The notes beneath the pieces are model-generated. The model had not been told where the DNA came from and made no database searches. It worked only from the letters and a program-made list of their open reading frames with translations. DNA of 64,000 bases from Mycolicibacterium pulveris (GTDB lineage: Bacteria; Actinomycetota; Actinomycetes; Mycobacteriales; Mycobacteriaceae): the NCBI RefSeq assembly GCF_010725725.1, contig NZ_AP022599.1, forward strand, positions 2,108,001 through 2,172,000, read 5' to 3'. This document shows, piece after piece, positions 15,369-24,133 of this stretch (the stretch's first letter is position 1; the number at the start of each line of letters is the position of its first letter). The translations under genes were made by a program, and so were the position numbers.

Positions 15369-16184
15369 ATGGCCGCGACCGAGACCAAGACCAGGCCGTC
15401 GGAGCTTGCCAAGTGGGACCCCGGCCTGACCGAACGGGTCATGAGCCTCGCCCGCCCGTTCCTCAAGCGCTACTTCCGCTCGGAGGTGCGCGGCCTCGAC
15501 AACATCCCCAGGGGTGGCGCGCTGGTGGTCAGCAACCACTCCGGCGGCTTGTTCCCGATGGACGTGCCGATCCTGGCGGCCGATTTCTACGACCGACACG
15601 GCTACCACCGGCCGCTGTACACGTTGAGCCACGACATGTTGATGACCGGGCCGACCGGCGACTTCTTCCGGCGCATCGGCTACATCACCGCCAACCGTGA
15701 AAACGCCGACGCCGCACTGCGTTCGGGCGGACTCGTTGTGGTCTTCCCCGGTGGTGACTACGACGTGTACCGACCGACGTTCTCGGAGAACGTGATCGAC
15801 TTCGGCGGCCGCACCGGCTACGTGAAAGCGGCGCTCAACGCCGGCGTGCCGATCGTGCCGACGGTGGGCATCGGCGGCCAGCAGACCCAGATCTTCCTCT
15901 CCCGCGGCACGTGGCTGGCCGAGCGCCTCGGACCGATTGCGCGCCTGGCCCGCACCAAGATCGTGCCGATCTCGTTCGGCTTCCCGTTCGGGCTGTCCCT
16001 GGTGATCCCGCCCAACATCCCACTGCCGTCCAAGATCGTCATGCAGGTGCTGTCTCCGATCGACATCGAGGCCGAGTTCGGGGCAGACCCCGATATCGAC
16101 GAGGTCGACGCCCACGTGCGCCGGGTGATGCAGCGCGCGCTGGACGAACTGGCCGCAGAACGCCGACTTCCTGTGCTGGGCTGA
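15369..16184 (+). CDS. Lysophospholipid acyltransferase-family protein, Rv1428c-type
   Basis: A 271-residue PlsC-like acyltransferase. It has the acceptor motif NHSGGLFPMD in place of the classic HX4D spacing, and GGLVVVFPGGDYDVYRP as the phosphate-binding FPEG-type region. Such enzymes transfer an acyl chain from acyl-CoA to a glycerol or lysophospholipid at the membrane. ATG 15369 is preceded by GAAGGGGG. The next gene (FadD12-type) starts 8 nt after its stop, and the third overlaps, so the three form one operon. In M. tuberculosis the corresponding trio is Rv1428c-Rv1427c-Rv1426c at a distant locus. The acyl acceptor is unknown. Confidence 0.82.
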   Translation: MAATETKTRPSELAKWDPGLTERVMSLARPFLKRYFRSEVRGLDNIPRGGALVVSNHSGGLFPMDVPILAADFYDRHGYHRPLYTLSHDMLMTGPTGDFFRRIGYITANRENADAALRSGGLVVVFPGGDYDVYRPTFSENVIDFGGRTGYVKAALNAGVPIVPTVGIGGQQTQIFLSRGTWLAERLGPIARLARTKIVPISFGFPFGLSLVIPPNIPLPSKIVMQVLSPIDIEAEFGADPDIDEVDAHVRRVMQRALDELAAERRLPVLG

Positions 16185-16191
16185 GACGACC

Positions 16192-17811
16192 GTGGCCATC
16201 GTCGAGCGACTCTCCGACACGCTGGGCCTGATTGCGACCATGCGCCGGGCCCGGCTGATCGCCCCGTTACGCCCCGACAAGTATTTGCGCATCGCTGCCG
16301 CGATGCAGCGCGAAAACATGAGCATCACTTCGGGATTCGCCAGTGCAGCACAGCGCTGCCCGGACCGTCCCGGCCTCGTCGACGAACTCGGCACCCTGAC
16401 GTGGCGGGAAATCGACGAGCGCGCCGACGCCCTTGCCGCCGGATTGCAGGCCGAGGCGAATCCGAAGGTCATCGGCATCATGGCGCGAAACCACCGCGGT
16501 TTCGTCGAGTCGTTGATCGCGGTGAACCGCATCAGCGCCGACGTACTGCTACTCAACACGTCGTTCGCCGGACCCGCGCTGGCCGAGGTGGTAGAACGCG
16601 AACAAGTCGACGTGATCATCTACGACGAGGAGTTCACCGCCACCGTCGACCGGGCTCTCACCGGCAGACCCGACACGACACGCATCGTCGCGTGGTCCGA
16701 CAACCCCGTCGAAGGCCTCACCGTCGAGGGCATCGTCAACACCCACGCCGGGCGTCATCCAGAACGACGGGGCACCAAGAGCAAAGTCATTCTGCTCACC
16801 TCGGGCACCACCGGAACACCCAAGGGTGCCAAGCATTCCGGCGGCGGCCCCGAAGTTCTCAAGGCGATCCTGGACCGCACACCGTGGCGCGCCGAGGAAC
16901 CCGTCGTCATCGTGGCACCGATGTTCCACGCCTGGGGCTTCTCCCAGTTGGCATTCGCCGCGTCGATGGCATGCACGATCATTACGCGGCGCAAGTTCGA
17001 CCCCGAGGCCACGCTCGAGCTGATCGACGGGCACCGGGCCACGGGGCTGTGTGTGGTTCCGGTGATGTTCGACCGAATCATGGAACTGCCCGACGACGTC
17101 CGGGCCCGCTACAGCGGACGCTCACTGCGGTTCGCCGCCGCGTCGGGTTCCCGGATGCGACCCGACGTCGTGATCGCCTTCATGGATCAGTTCGGTGACG
17201 TCATCTACAACAACTACAACGCCACCGAGGCCGGGATGATCGCCACCGCGACGCCGCAGGACCTGCGTGCCGCGCCCGACACCGCGGGTCGGCCCGCCGA
17301 GGGCACCGAGATCCGCATCCTCGACGGCGAGCTGCGTGAGGTTCCCGCCGGCGAGGTCGGCAGCATCTACGTGCGAAACTCGACCCAGTTCGACGGCTAC
17401 ACGTCGGGCACCACGAAGGACTTCCACGACGGCTTCATGTCGTCGGGCGACGTCGGCTACCTCGACGACGCGGGCCGGCTGTTCGTCGTCGGCCGTGACG
17501 ACGAGATGATCGTCTCCGGCGGTGAGAACGTCTACCCGAGCGAGGTGGAGAAGACGCTCAGCGCGCATCCCGACGTGGCGGAAGCCGCGGTGCTCGGCGT
17601 GGACGACGAGCAGTTCGGTCAGCGGCTGGTCGCGTTCGTGGTTTTGAATCAGCGCGCTACGGCTACTCCCGACTCACTGAAGCAGCACGTCCGGGATAGC
17701 CTGGCGAATTACAAAGTGCCCCGAGAGATTACGATTTTGACCGAACTTCCCCGCAACAGTACCGGCAAGATTGCGCGCCGCGACCTGCAAGCTCTCGTCG
17801 ACCGTGGCTAG
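16192..17811 (+). CDS. fadD12: Long-chain acyl-CoA ligase, FadD12-type
   Basis: A 539-residue ANL-superfamily ligase that activates a fatty acid with ATP and CoA. The P-loop LLTSGTTGTPKGAKHS (A3), YNNYNATEAGMI (A5), SSGDVGYLDDAGRLFVVGRDDEMIVSGGENVYPSEVE (A7-A8, here in pieces) and the C-terminal catalytic lysine in NSTGKIARR are all present. A short hydrophobic or basic N-terminal segment precedes the domain, as in FadD12 (Rv1427c). The GTG start at 16192 lies 8 nt after the upstream stop, and its 3' end overlaps the esterase gene by 8 nt. It probably supplies acyl-CoA to the neighbouring acyltransferases. Confidence 0.85.
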   Translation: MAIVERLSDTLGLIATMRRARLIAPLRPDKYLRIAAAMQRENMSITSGFASAAQRCPDRPGLVDELGTLTWREIDERADALAAGLQAEANPKVIGIMARNHRGFVESLIAVNRISADVLLLNTSFAGPALAEVVEREQVDVIIYDEEFTATVDRALTGRPDTTRIVAWSDNPVEGLTVEGIVNTHAGRHPERRGTKSKVILLTSGTTGTPKGAKHSGGGPEVLKAILDRTPWRAEEPVVIVAPMFHAWGFSQLAFAASMACTIITRRKFDPEATLELIDGHRATGLCVVPVMFDRIMELPDDVRARYSGRSLRFAAASGSRMRPDVVIAFMDQFGDVIYNNYNATEAGMIATATPQDLRAAPDTAGRPAEGTEIRILDGELREVPAGEVGSIYVRNSTQFDGYTSGTTKDFHDGFMSSGDVGYLDDAGRLFVVGRDDEMIVSGGENVYPSEVEKTLSAHPDVAEAAVLGVDDEQFGQRLVAFVVLNQRATATPDSLKQHVRDSLANYKVPREITILTELPRNSTGKIARRDLQALVDRG

Positions 17812-19072
17812 GCGACGCTTCCCGCTGCTGCGCGCGGTCGCCGAGCTCGTCAACGCCGCCAACGGCGTGCGCCCGCTGGGCCGCGTGGGATACATCACGC
17901 TGCCGGTGTTCGCGTTCGGCTGGCCGACCACCGAGGCGGCACCGCTGTATCTGGCCGGCTCGATCGTGGACGCGGTCCGACGCGGAATCCGCGGTGACTT
18001 CCGCGGCGCCCGGGGCCGGATCGCGTTGGCGCTCACGGCGTTCGCCTGGGGACTGCTCGGCCTGATCATGTACCGCAACGCGACATCGCGGCCCTACTTC
18101 GAGGAACCGTTGCGCGAGACCCTTGGCGAGGACTACGAGGCGATAGCGGCGCAGTCACAGCCGGCGCGGCGACCGCGTGCGCTCGTCGGGGTACCGCCGA
18201 ACGAGTTGATCCGCCGGCGCTACGTCGAGAGGGCAGGCACGGTGCAGTACGGCCCGCACGCCAAGGTGAACCGCGCCGACATCTGGCGGCGCGCCGACCT
18301 GCCGCGCGACGGCAAGGCGCCGGTGCTGCTGCAGGTGCCCGGCGGCGCATGGGCGATCGGCATGCGCCGCCCGCAGGCGTACCCGCTGCTGAGCCACCTC
18401 GCCGACCGCGGGTGGGTGTGCGTGTCGATCGACTACCGCGTGAGCCCGCGCCACACCTGGCCGGACCACATTGTCGACGTCAAGCGCGCACTGGCCTGGA
18501 TCAAGGAGAACATCGCCGACTACGGCGGCGACCCGGACTTCGTGGCGATCACCGGCGGTTCGGCGGGCGGGCACCTGTCGTCGTTGGCGGCGCTCACCTT
18601 CGATGACCCGCAGTGGCAGCCGGGTTTCGAGCACGTCGACACTTCGGTCGTGGCGGCGGTGCCGATCTACGGCCGCTACGACTGGGTGTCCGCGCGCGGC
18701 CCGGGACGACGCGAGTTCATCGCGTTCCTGCAGAAGTTCGTGGTGAAGAAACGCATCACCGAGCACAAGCAGGTCTACGTCGACGCGTCGTCGATTCGGC
18801 GGGTGCGTCCCGATGCCCCACCGTTTTTCATCCTGCACGGCCAGGACGACTCGATCATCCCGGTGCAGGAGGGACGCGATTTCGCCGACGTGCTGCGCAG
18901 CGTCTCGACCTCCACCGTTGCCTACGCCGAGATCCCCCACGCCCAACACGCGTTCGACTTCTACGGGTCGCCACGGGCGCACTACACCGCGCAGGCGGTC
19001 GAGACGTTCCTGTCCTGGGTGCACGCCAAACACACGGCATCCTTACGCCGAGCAGACGCGAAAACCCCCTGA
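17804..19072 (+). CDS. lipO: Alpha/beta-hydrolase esterase, LipO-type
   Basis: A 422-residue esterase with a hydrophobic N-terminal region (about residues 25-90) and a C-terminal alpha/beta-hydrolase domain. The oxyanion motif is VPGGAWAIG, the nucleophile elbow GGSAGGHLS, the acid region HGQDDSIIP and the catalytic histidine AQHAFDFYG. It is paralogous to LipC further right. The GTG start at 17804 overlaps the fadD12 stop. The frame opens at 17771, but those residues are inside FadD12. Oddly, the last codons (RADAKTP-stop) form the left arm of the terminator hairpin at 19049-19106. Confidence 0.85.
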   Translation: MARRRFPLLRAVAELVNAANGVRPLGRVGYITLPVFAFGWPTTEAAPLYLAGSIVDAVRRGIRGDFRGARGRIALALTAFAWGLLGLIMYRNATSRPYFEEPLRETLGEDYEAIAAQSQPARRPRALVGVPPNELIRRRYVERAGTVQYGPHAKVNRADIWRRADLPRDGKAPVLLQVPGGAWAIGMRRPQAYPLLSHLADRGWVCVSIDYRVSPRHTWPDHIVDVKRALAWIKENIADYGGDPDFVAITGGSAGGHLSSLAALTFDDPQWQPGFEHVDTSVVAAVPIYGRYDWVSARGPGRREFIAFLQKFVVKKRITEHKQVYVDASSIRRVRPDAPPFFILHGQDDSIIPVQEGRDFADVLRSVSTSTVAYAEIPHAQHAFDFYGSPRAHYTAQAVETFLSWVHAKHTASLRRADAKTP

Positions 19073-19106
19073 ACCCCCGTATTTTAGGGGTGTTGGCGTC
19101 TGCTCG
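19049..19106. terminator. Bidirectional hairpin overlapping the lipO 3' end
   Basis: CGAGCAGACGC (19049-19059) pairs perfectly with GCGTCTGCTCG (19096-19106), and an inner AACCCCCT/AGGGGTGTT pairing extends the stem. It lies between the convergent lipO and WS/DGAT genes; its left arm is coding. The sequence is a near copy of the hairpin at 7906-7965. Confidence 0.65.
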
Positions 19107-19119
19107 CGGAAGGTGGTGA

Positions 19120-20529
19120 TCAGGCCATCGCGGATTCGACGACGGTCAGCTCTTCGGGAAGCCCAGCCGCGCGGCGGATCTCGACGAAGGCCTCGACCAT
19201 CGCGTCGGTGAGCTCATGCGCGTCGGACAGCGTGGCTCCGTCGGACAGCACCGAGATGTTGAGCTGGTCGACGTAACTCCACACCGTGATGTTCAGACCG
19301 CTGCCGGTCGTCAACGGCCCGACGGAGTAGATCTCGGTCACCAGCGCGCCGCCGACCCGACCATGCTCACGCGGACCGGGCACGTTCGAGATCGGGATGT
19401 TGAGAACCTTGTTCTGCCCGTCCTTTTCGGCCAGCCAGTGAAACAGCCGCTCGGCGGGCGCGGGTGGGAAATAGGCCGACCATCTGCTGACGAGCTCGGG
19501 GCCGAGCAGGTAGTGAGTCTCCTTGGCGCTCACCGCGGCGTCGTGCACGGCCTGAACCCGCTCGAGCGGGTCGGCGAGCTGGATCGGCACCGTCATCATC
19601 ACGCCGGTGAACCGGTTACCCGAGATGCGCTCGGGTGAGAAGTCGAAACTGACTGGCACCGAGGCCAACAGCGGATGATCGGCGTGCCCGTCGTACTTCA
19701 GCGAGAGCCGGCGCAGCCCGCCCGCCGAGATGGCCAGCACCATGTCGTTGATCGTGACGCCGAGGTGCTTGCTGGTCTCCTTGACATCCGCCAGCGACAG
19801 CGTGGCGGTCGCAAACCTCCGCTGCGCGTCGACGCGATGGTTCATGAACGACGGCGGCGGAGTGAAGGGCCGGGTCAGCTCCGGCGACAACTTGTAGGTG
19901 CTCTTGCGCACTCGCCGCAAACCCTGTGCGGTGTAGCGCATCACCCCGGGCAGCCGCCCGATCTGGCGCAGGTGGTCGCCGAACGCGGTGCGCACCAGTT
20001 CCGCGCGCGACGGCGCCGGGTCGGTCGCATACGAATCCCGGTCCGGCCCGGCCTGCAGGTCCATCCCCCGCGCCAGCAGGTTGGCCGACGCGACGCCGTC
20101 GGCCAGCGCGTGGTGGATCTTGCCGAGGATCGCGATCCGGCCGTTGGCCAGCCCTTCGATGAAATACATCTCCCACAGCGGTTTACTGCGGTCCAGCGGT
20201 GTGCTGGCGATCTCGCCGACGGCGTCGTCGAGTTCGCGTCGGCCGCCGGGGCTGGCCACCCGGTAGGGGCGCACGTGGTATTCGAGGTCGACCTCGCAGT
20301 TCTCCCGCCACATCGGGTGGTGGAACTTGAACGGAATGTCGACGAGCTCGTAGCGGAACGGGTCGAGCTTGTAGAGCCGGCCGTGGATGACCTTGCGGAA
20401 GTCCTCGATCCCGAACGCACGGCCCCTGAGTTCGGAAAGGTCGATGACGGCCAGCTTCAGGGTGTGCATATGCACCGCAGGCGTCTCGCTGTACAGCAGT
20501 ACCGCGTCCCAGCCGCTCAGCCTCTTCAA
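19120..20529 (-). CDS. Wax ester synthase/diacylglycerol acyltransferase, Rv0221-type
   Basis: A 469-residue WS/DGAT enzyme, exactly the length of Rv0221. The active-site motif HHxxxDG is complete (H139, H140, D144, G145 in KIHHALADGVA). NDMVLAISAGGLRRL and the C-terminal ISNVPGPREHGRVGG are also typical. Such enzymes esterify acyl-CoA to long-chain alcohols or diacylglycerol to make storage lipid, at the membrane or lipid droplet surface. The start is TTG at 20529 (product MKRLSGWDAVLL) behind a G-rich ribosome-binding site. It lies 30 nt downstream of lipC and is probably co-transcribed with it; converges on lipO. Confidence 0.88.
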   Translation of the reverse strand: MKRLSGWDAVLLYSETPAVHMHTLKLAVIDLSELRGRAFGIEDFRKVIHGRLYKLDPFRYELVDIPFKFHHPMWRENCEVDLEYHVRPYRVASPGGRRELDDAVGEIASTPLDRSKPLWEMYFIEGLANGRIAILGKIHHALADGVASANLLARGMDLQAGPDRDSYATDPAPSRAELVRTAFGDHLRQIGRLPGVMRYTAQGLRRVRKSTYKLSPELTRPFTPPPSFMNHRVDAQRRFATATLSLADVKETSKHLGVTINDMVLAISAGGLRRLSLKYDGHADHPLLASVPVSFDFSPERISGNRFTGVMMTVPIQLADPLERVQAVHDAAVSAKETHYLLGPELVSRWSAYFPPAPAERLFHWLAEKDGQNKVLNIPISNVPGPREHGRVGGALVTEIYSVGPLTTGSGLNITVWSYVDQLNISVLSDGATLSDAHELTDAMVEAFVEIRRAAGLPEELTVVESAMA

Positions 20530-20559
20530 GAGCCACCCCCTTTCCGGAGCAGCAGCACG

Positions 20560-21783
20560 CTAGATGACTTGTTTCGCACCGATCAGCGACCGGTTCCGGT
20601 GAATATGGTTGAGGAACAACGAGATTGCAGTGGCCATCGAACCGGTCCTCGCACCGTCGGTCAGGTCGAACCCGTGACCCGCGCCGGGCAGTTCCAGATA
20701 ACTCACCGGCGACCGTGACACGGCGCGCATCCGCTCGACGAACACCCGGGCCTGCGCGACGGGGATCACCGTGTCGCCGGTCCCGTGGATCACCAGGAAC
20801 GGCGGTGCGTCGGGATGCACCCGCGCGATCGGTGACGCCTTGCGGAAGATGTCGGGATGTTTGGTGATCTTGCGCTTGACGACGACACGCTCCAAGAAGT
20901 CGACGAACCGCGCCCGTTCCGCCGTCGAACGGTCCTCCCAGTCGTACCGGCCGTAGATGCCGACCACCGCGTCCACCGACGTGTCCGAGCCCTCGGGCAG
21001 CTCGTCTTGCAGCTCGGGATCGTTGGCGGTCAGGCCGGCGAGCGCCGACAGATGCCCGCCCGCCGAGGTTCCGGCGATGATCACGAAGTTGCGGTCGCCG
21101 CCGAACTTGTCGACGTTCGCGCGCGCCCACGCGATCGCCGTCTTCACGTCGACGATGTGCGCCGGCCAGCGGTGGTGGGGCGCCACCCGGTAGTCGATGG
21201 ACAAGCACACCCAGCCCTTCTCGGCCAGATGTGACATCAACGCATAGCCCTGCAGCATCCGGCTGCCATGCACCCACGCACCGCCCGGCACGAAGATCAT
21301 CACCGGCGCGGGCTCGGTCGGCAGCTCCTTGGGCCGCCACACGTCGAGCAACTGCGACGGCCTCGGCCCGTACCGCACCGAGGTGCGGTAGACGCTGCGC
21401 CGATGCTCGAGCAGGTTCCACAACGGCGGCACCCGCTGCGGCGCCGGCCAGTCGATGTCGAGGTCGGAGGCGTTGATGACGTCGCGCAACGCGGCCACGG
21501 CGACCGCTGTCGTGCTCTCGCGCTCCGAGCGCCGCAGCTCCGCGTTGCCGCGGCCAAGCCACGACTTGGCCGTCGCACCGAGAAAGTCGGGCAGGTGACG
21601 CGACCCCCACACCCCCATCGCGGTGGCAGCCCCAAGCGGCTCAAGCTGTTTCCCGATCAGGGGCAGTGACGCCGACGCGACGCTCATCGCGAGCAGGTAG
21701 TCCGACGGCCCGGCGTTCAGCATCCACCTGGCACGTGTCCACATCGTCGCTCCCGGATACCGGGTCCCCGGCCGTACCGCCAT
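20560..21783 (-). CDS. lipC: Alpha/beta-hydrolase esterase LipC
   Basis: An esterase of about 407 residues, close to M. tuberculosis LipC (Rv0220, 403 residues). The oxyanion segment is FVPGGAWVHGSR, the nucleophile elbow IAGTSAGGHLS, the acid region HGTGDTVIPV and the histidine GAGHGFDLTDGA. The N-terminal third is hydrophobic, with SVASASLPLIGKQLEPLG. I choose ATG 21783 by comparison with LipC length; an upstream ATG at 21825 gives 421 residues. It precedes the WS/DGAT gene on the same strand and shares ancestry with the LipO-type gene across the terminator, so the two sides form a mirrored pair of esterases. Substrates are short- to medium-chain esters in the LipC family. Confidence 0.86.
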   Translation of the reverse strand: MAVRPGTRYPGATMWTRARWMLNAGPSDYLLAMSVASASLPLIGKQLEPLGAATAMGVWGSRHLPDFLGATAKSWLGRGNAELRRSERESTTAVAVAALRDVINASDLDIDWPAPQRVPPLWNLLEHRRSVYRTSVRYGPRPSQLLDVWRPKELPTEPAPVMIFVPGGAWVHGSRMLQGYALMSHLAEKGWVCLSIDYRVAPHHRWPAHIVDVKTAIAWARANVDKFGGDRNFVIIAGTSAGGHLSALAGLTANDPELQDELPEGSDTSVDAVVGIYGRYDWEDRSTAERARFVDFLERVVVKRKITKHPDIFRKASPIARVHPDAPPFLVIHGTGDTVIPVAQARVFVERMRAVSRSPVSYLELPGAGHGFDLTDGARTGSMATAISLFLNHIHRNRSLIGAKQVI

Positions 21784-21913
21784 TGCGGAACTGTACCCCG
21801 CAGCCCAGCCCGTAAACGACGACATGACGAAGATCGGACCTGCTCATTCCCGTCACAATTCGATGTAATCCGCATTGGGCACACGCTGAGCTGGGCAATG
21901 GCGTTAGCGTTAC

Positions 21914-21927
21914 TCGACGAGCGTCGA
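21914..21927. promoter_or_regulatory. Palindrome upstream of the fused acyl-CoA dehydrogenase
   Basis: TCGACG (21914-21919) and CGTCGA (21922-21927) are inverted repeats with a 2-nt spacer, ending 33 bp before the GTG start at 21961. It has operator-like symmetry but matches no regulator site I know. A chance palindrome is possible in GC-rich DNA. Confidence 0.3.
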
Positions 21928-21960
21928 ATGTAAACCGCGAGCTGAACGAGGACGTCCACC

Positions 21961-24129
21961 GTGAGTAGATCAGCCCTTGCCATCACCGAGGAACACACCG
22001 ACCTGGCCGATTCGGCGTTTGGGCAGCTCAACCGCCTGAACAGCCGGGCCACCGCGCGCGCGACGCTGGAGGACGGCCCGTCGCACCCGGCCGACGTCTG
22101 GTCGGCGGCGGCCGAGATCGGCTGGCTCGGCCTGGCGATCGCCGAGGAGCACGGCGGCTCGGGATTCGGTCTGGCCGAGTTGGCCGTCGTGCTGGAGGCC
22201 CAGGGGCATGGGCTGTGCCCGGGGCCGTTCCTGCCGAGCGCGGCGGCGGCGGTGGTGATCGACCGGTGCGCGCCAGATTCTGTTCGCGCTGAAGTCCTTC
22301 CGGGCCTGGTCGACGGCTCACGGGTGGGCGCCCTTGCCGTGTCGGGGACGGTGGCGGTCGGTGCCGATCGTGCGGTGACCGGCGAATGTCGGGCGGTGCT
22401 GGGCGCTCCCGACGCGGATCTGCTGGTGGTGATCGTGGGCGAGGACGTTGCCGTGATCGACGCGACCGCCGACGGGGTCACCGTCACCGCGCTGGAGTCG
22501 TTGGACACCACTCGCAGTATCGGCTCCGTCGCTCTGCACGACGTGACGGTGGCCGAGGACCGGGTGCTGCGCGGTGCGGCGCGCAAGGCGCGCACCGTGT
22601 TTCGCACCCTGGCTTCGGCCGAGGCGGTCGGGGTCAGCTGGGCCAGCCTGAACATGGCGGTGGAGTACGCCAAGGTGCGTGAACAGTTCGGCCGCACCAT
22701 CGGCACCTTCCAGGCCGTCAAACATCACGCTGCCGACATGCTGGTGAACGCAGAGGTGACCACCGCGGCCACTTGGGATGCGGCGCGTGCCGAGGACCTC
22801 GACGGTGCCTGGTTCGCCGCCGCGGTGGCTGCCTCCCACGCCATCCGCACCCAGATCTTCAACGCGCAGAACAATATTCAGCTGCACGGCGGTATCGGTT
22901 TCACCTGGGAGCACGACGCCCATCTCTACCTGCGCAGGGCCCGCACCCTGGCGGCGCTGATGGCCGAGGCCGGCGACCCGCTTCTCGACGTCGTCGACGC
23001 CCAACGCAGCGGTCACGCCCAGGGCGCGTCGTTCACCCTTCCCGCCGAGGCGGAGCAGTACCGCGAGCAGGCCCGCGAAGCCGTCCAAACCCTGCAGTCG
23101 CTACCCGCCGAGCAGCAGCGCGACTTCCTCGTCGACTCCGGATACCTTGTGCCCCACTGGCCGAAGCCATGGGGTCGCGGGGCGGATGTACTCGAACAGC
23201 TGGTCATCGAAGAGGAATTCCGCGGGGTGGAACGCCCGGACCTGGGCATCACCGGATGGGTGACGCTGACCATCGCTCAGGCCGGCACCGACGAGCAGCG
23301 GGAGCGCTGGGTGGAACCGGTGCTGCGCGGCCAGGTGATGTGGTGCCAGCTGTTCTCCGAACCGAATGCCGGCTCGGACGCGGCCGCGGTGAAAACCTCG
23401 GCCAAGAAGGTCGACGGCGGCTGGCGTGTCACCGGACAGAAGGTCTGGACCAGCCTGGCGCACATGTGCCAATGGGGCTTGGCCACCGTGCGCACCGATC
23501 CCGACGCGCCCAAGCACGCGGGGGTGACGATGATGGCGATCGACATGAACGCCCCTGGCGTGACGGTCAACCCGCTACAGGGCCTGACCGGGCACGCCCA
23601 CTTCAACGAGGTCTTCTTCGACGACGTCTTCGTTCCGGACTCCGACGTGGTCGGCGACGTCAACAAGGGCTGGCTGGTGGCCCGCGCCACGCTGGGCAAC
23701 GAGCGGATATCGATCGGTGGAGGCTCAGGCGGCTCAACGGGTTTCGCCACCGAGGATCTCGTCAAGCTGCTCGATGGCATACCGGCCGACACCGCAGCGC
23801 ACTATCTGCACCGGGCGGGAGAGGTCATCGCGGAGACCCACACGCTGCGGTTGCTCAACCTGCGCCGGATCACCCGCGCGATCGCGGGCTCCGAACCCGG
23901 CCCGGAGGGCAACGTCACCAAGCTGCTGGTCGCCGAATCCGGTCAGCGGATGACGGAACTGGCCATGGAACTGGCGGGCACCGCACCGGTCGTCGGGCAG
24001 GCACCGACGCTGACCCTGGCATACCTCGGAAACCGGGCGATGACGATCGCCGGTGGCACCTCCGAGATCACCCGCAACACCATCGCCGAACGCATTCTCG
24101 GCCTGCCGCGCGACCCGCTGCTGAAGTAG
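21961..24129 (+). CDS. Fused two-domain acyl-CoA dehydrogenase (FadE6/FadE22/FadE34 type)
   Basis: A 722-residue protein made of two acyl-CoA dehydrogenase units in one chain, as in mycobacterial FadE6, FadE22 and FadE34. Unit 1 (about 1-345) has the FAD-binding fold with REQFGRTIGTFQAVKHHAAD and ends in LHGGIGFTWEHDAHLYLRRA. Unit 2 (about 365-722) has FSEPNAGSDAAAVKT, the arginine-containing core and AGGTSEITRNTIAERILGLPR. Such fusions correspond to the alpha2beta2 sterol side-chain dehydrogenases. The substrate is unknown; a sterol or branched acyl-CoA is possible. The start is GTG at 21961. The hydrolase gene follows 4 nt after the stop, so they are probably one operon. Confidence 0.85.
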   Translation: MSRSALAITEEHTDLADSAFGQLNRLNSRATARATLEDGPSHPADVWSAAAEIGWLGLAIAEEHGGSGFGLAELAVVLEAQGHGLCPGPFLPSAAAAVVIDRCAPDSVRAEVLPGLVDGSRVGALAVSGTVAVGADRAVTGECRAVLGAPDADLLVVIVGEDVAVIDATADGVTVTALESLDTTRSIGSVALHDVTVAEDRVLRGAARKARTVFRTLASAEAVGVSWASLNMAVEYAKVREQFGRTIGTFQAVKHHAADMLVNAEVTTAATWDAARAEDLDGAWFAAAVAASHAIRTQIFNAQNNIQLHGGIGFTWEHDAHLYLRRARTLAALMAEAGDPLLDVVDAQRSGHAQGASFTLPAEAEQYREQAREAVQTLQSLPAEQQRDFLVDSGYLVPHWPKPWGRGADVLEQLVIEEEFRGVERPDLGITGWVTLTIAQAGTDEQRERWVEPVLRGQVMWCQLFSEPNAGSDAAAVKTSAKKVDGGWRVTGQKVWTSLAHMCQWGLATVRTDPDAPKHAGVTMMAIDMNAPGVTVNPLQGLTGHAHFNEVFFDDVFVPDSDVVGDVNKGWLVARATLGNERISIGGGSGGSTGFATEDLVKLLDGIPADTAAHYLHRAGEVIAETHTLRLLNLRRITRAIAGSEPGPEGNVTKLLVAESGQRMTELAMELAGTAPVVGQAPTLTLAYLGNRAMTIAGGTSEITRNTIAERILGLPRDPLLK

Positions 24130-24133
24130 CCTG

